Source: Floricoccus penangensis
Lineage (GTDB): Bacteria; Bacillota; Bacilli; Lactobacillales; Streptococcaceae
Direction: 5' to 3'
DNA: 37,016 nucleotides
NCBI RefSeq assembly: GCF_001832885.1
Contig: NZ_MKIQ01000001.1
Span: 1 to 37,016, forward strand
Shown here: positions 36,801 through 37,016 of the stretch, piece by piece
How positions within the stretch are numbered: position 1 is the first letter of the stretch
Layout of the letters: every line of letters starts with the position of its first letter
Program-made: the position numbers and the translations under genes
Notes under the pieces: generated by a model
The model's database searches: none
What the model was told of the DNA's origin: nothing
What the model saw: the letters and a program-made list of their open reading frames with translations, nothing else

Positions 36801-37016
36801 AGTGTCGGGTTCGACCTATACTCACAACTACTTGAAGAGTCAGTTAATAGTCGCCTTGGTAGAGGAAATACTAAGAAAACAAGTAATGCTGAAATTAACA
36901 TTGGTATTGATGCATTCATTCCAAGCGATTATATCACTGATGAAAGACAAAAAATTGAGATTTACAAACGCATACGTGAAATTGATAGCAGAAAATACTA
37001 TGAAAACCTTCAAGAT
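33858..37016 (+). CDS. mfd: Transcription-repair coupling factor Mfd (5' part, cut by window end)
   Basis: 1053 codons are open from ATG 33858 to the last base; the full protein should be about 1160-1170 residues. Mfd pushes stalled RNA polymerase off DNA lesions and recruits UvrA. Seen in order: UvrB-like N-terminal domains (LLLGLSGSIKSL replaces a functional Walker A; RRGDILDLY), the polymerase-interacting domain (YVVHKNHGIGKYMG, ~495), the translocase with Walker A VGDVGFGKTE (~639-648), DEEQHFGVKH (~741), LTATPIPRTLHMS, and ETGVDIPNANTL, then QLRGRVGRS. The start of the C-terminal UvrA-binding domain follows. ATG lies one base after the pth stop. Confidence 0.96.
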   Translation, partial: MNIIDLLNEDRNLQAWESRFTTLSRTLLLGLSGSIKSLVMANAYDNDPDKYILITDTQYHASELFDELGNLLGEDKVVQYFSDDNVYADYAIASKDRVTYRLEALEFLIDPKRTGFFITPLLSLRELLPSVENFKGAFQEIKVGQEVDLDSLADQLGHIGYERTQRVMTPGEFSRRGDILDLYSLDAEHPVRIEFFGDEIDGIRYFDVETQRSVEQLDSLVIKPANDFILSDEEFDKGVKKLYKVIDKSDDDVFKSYLEEVVSAASNRYYHQDLRKFAEFFYKKETTLFDYFPKNVQFFLDDFQKINEMNNKISLELADFILSEKNLGRYVEGQKYLADNFSKVRNYKPSSFFSNFQKGLGNLRFDAIYNFNQHSMQDFFGQLGLLKAEIDRFVKNENTVVIVATPEKYGKMLQSLQDVDIKFTETKEGDIKIKEVNLISSTAISKGFNFLDDKLVVITEQEIFGKVRKKRIRRSNNISNAERLKDYNELEIGDYVVHKNHGIGKYMGIETIEVGGIHRDYLTIQYQNSDRISVPVDQLDMLTKYTASEGKAPKINKLNDGRWKRTMRTVNKQVEDISEDLIKLYALRQSQKGYAFSKDDDNQLEFDNNFAYAETEDQLRSIAEIKKDMEKERPMDRLLVGDVGFGKTEVAMRAAFKAVNDHKQVAVLVPTTVLAEQHYSTMLERFSEFGVEIAVLSRFQTKSQQKDILDKLKKGRIDIIVGTHRILSKDVEFFDLGLMIIDEEQHFGVKHKERLKELKSQVDVLTLTATPIPRTLHMSMLGIRDLSVIETPPTNRYPVQTYVMETNYGVVRDASLREISRGGQIFYLYNRVDTIEQKVAQLSELIPEARIGYVHGQMNEVQLEDTLLDFVNGEYDMLVTTTIIETGVDIPNANTLFVEAADYMGLSQLYQLRGRVGRSNRIAYAYFMYDPDKQLSEVSEKRLDAIKGFTELGSGFKIAMRDLSIRGAGNLLGAEQSGFIESVGFDLYSQLLEESVNSRLGRGNTKKTSNAEINIGIDAFIPSDYITDERQKIEIYKRIREIDSRKYYENLQD

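Overview
This window comes from a low-GC Gram-positive coccus of the family Streptococcaceae and spans its chromosomal replication origin. The gene order rlmH - htrA - parB - oriC - dnaA - dnaN - rexB - rexA - DUF951 - ychF - pth - mfd is that of Lactococcus and its relatives. Placing rexBA directly after dnaN is lactococcal, while a CiaR-type site in front of htrA is streptococcal. ParB has one parS site beside it and no ParA, as in streptococci. The low GC would fit a Lactococcus- or Floricoccus-like organism; that genus-level guess is inference.

Left edge (1-961). No protein gene is visible. On the minus strand there are three evenly built strong promoters (TTGACA, 17-nt spacer, TAnnnT-like -10) and a leader sequence typical of rRNA operons, so a 16S-23S-5S operon probably starts just beyond base 1, reading leftward. 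The rest is AT-rich DNA with several palindromes.

962-4318 (+). A secreted LysM/lytic-transglycosylase-like wall protein is followed by a two-gene ABC importer. The importer has a permease fused to its solute-binding domain and resembles EgtUV, the ergothioneine importer of Streptococcus pneumoniae.

4487-9982 (-). A tight five-gene unit holds an acyltransferase-3 membrane protein, a large multi-pass PTPS-related membrane protein, an ABC-2 ATPase and permease, and an AAA ATPase. A structured element with a minus-strand terminator lies in its probable 5' leader.

10203-13479. Two tandem membrane-anchored XRE regulators share 87 identical residues encoded with only silent differences, then diverge. 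They converge on a half-size ABC exporter whose translation start is separated from its Shine-Dalgarno sequence by a perfect 15-bp tandem duplication.

13685-15200 (-). A stable-RNA operon with its own promoter encodes Glu-Ser-fMet-Phe-Gly-Ile, 5S rRNA, then Asn-Glu-Ser-fMet-Phe-Gly-Ile. The six-tRNA block is duplicated around a 5S gene that has no 16S or 23S partner. One copy carries a ~110-nt stem-loop insertion.

15226-19267 (-). A DUF998 membrane protein, guaB, a DUF1275 membrane protein and rlmH, all oriented away from the origin.

19414-23610. Origin region: a DnaA box and CiaR-type site before htrA, parS before parB, a parB terminator hairpin built from two DnaA-like boxes, a DnaA-box cluster before dnaA, and a second cluster with DnaA-trio repeats and an AT-rich unwinding region between dnaA and dnaN.

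23611-37016 (+). dnaN, the RexAB helicase-nuclease, DUF951, ychF, pth and mfd (cut by the window end). The lactococcal Chi heptamer GCGCGTG, recognised by RexAB in Lactococcus, occurs seven times in the window. I found no CRISPR array, insertion sequence or prophage.
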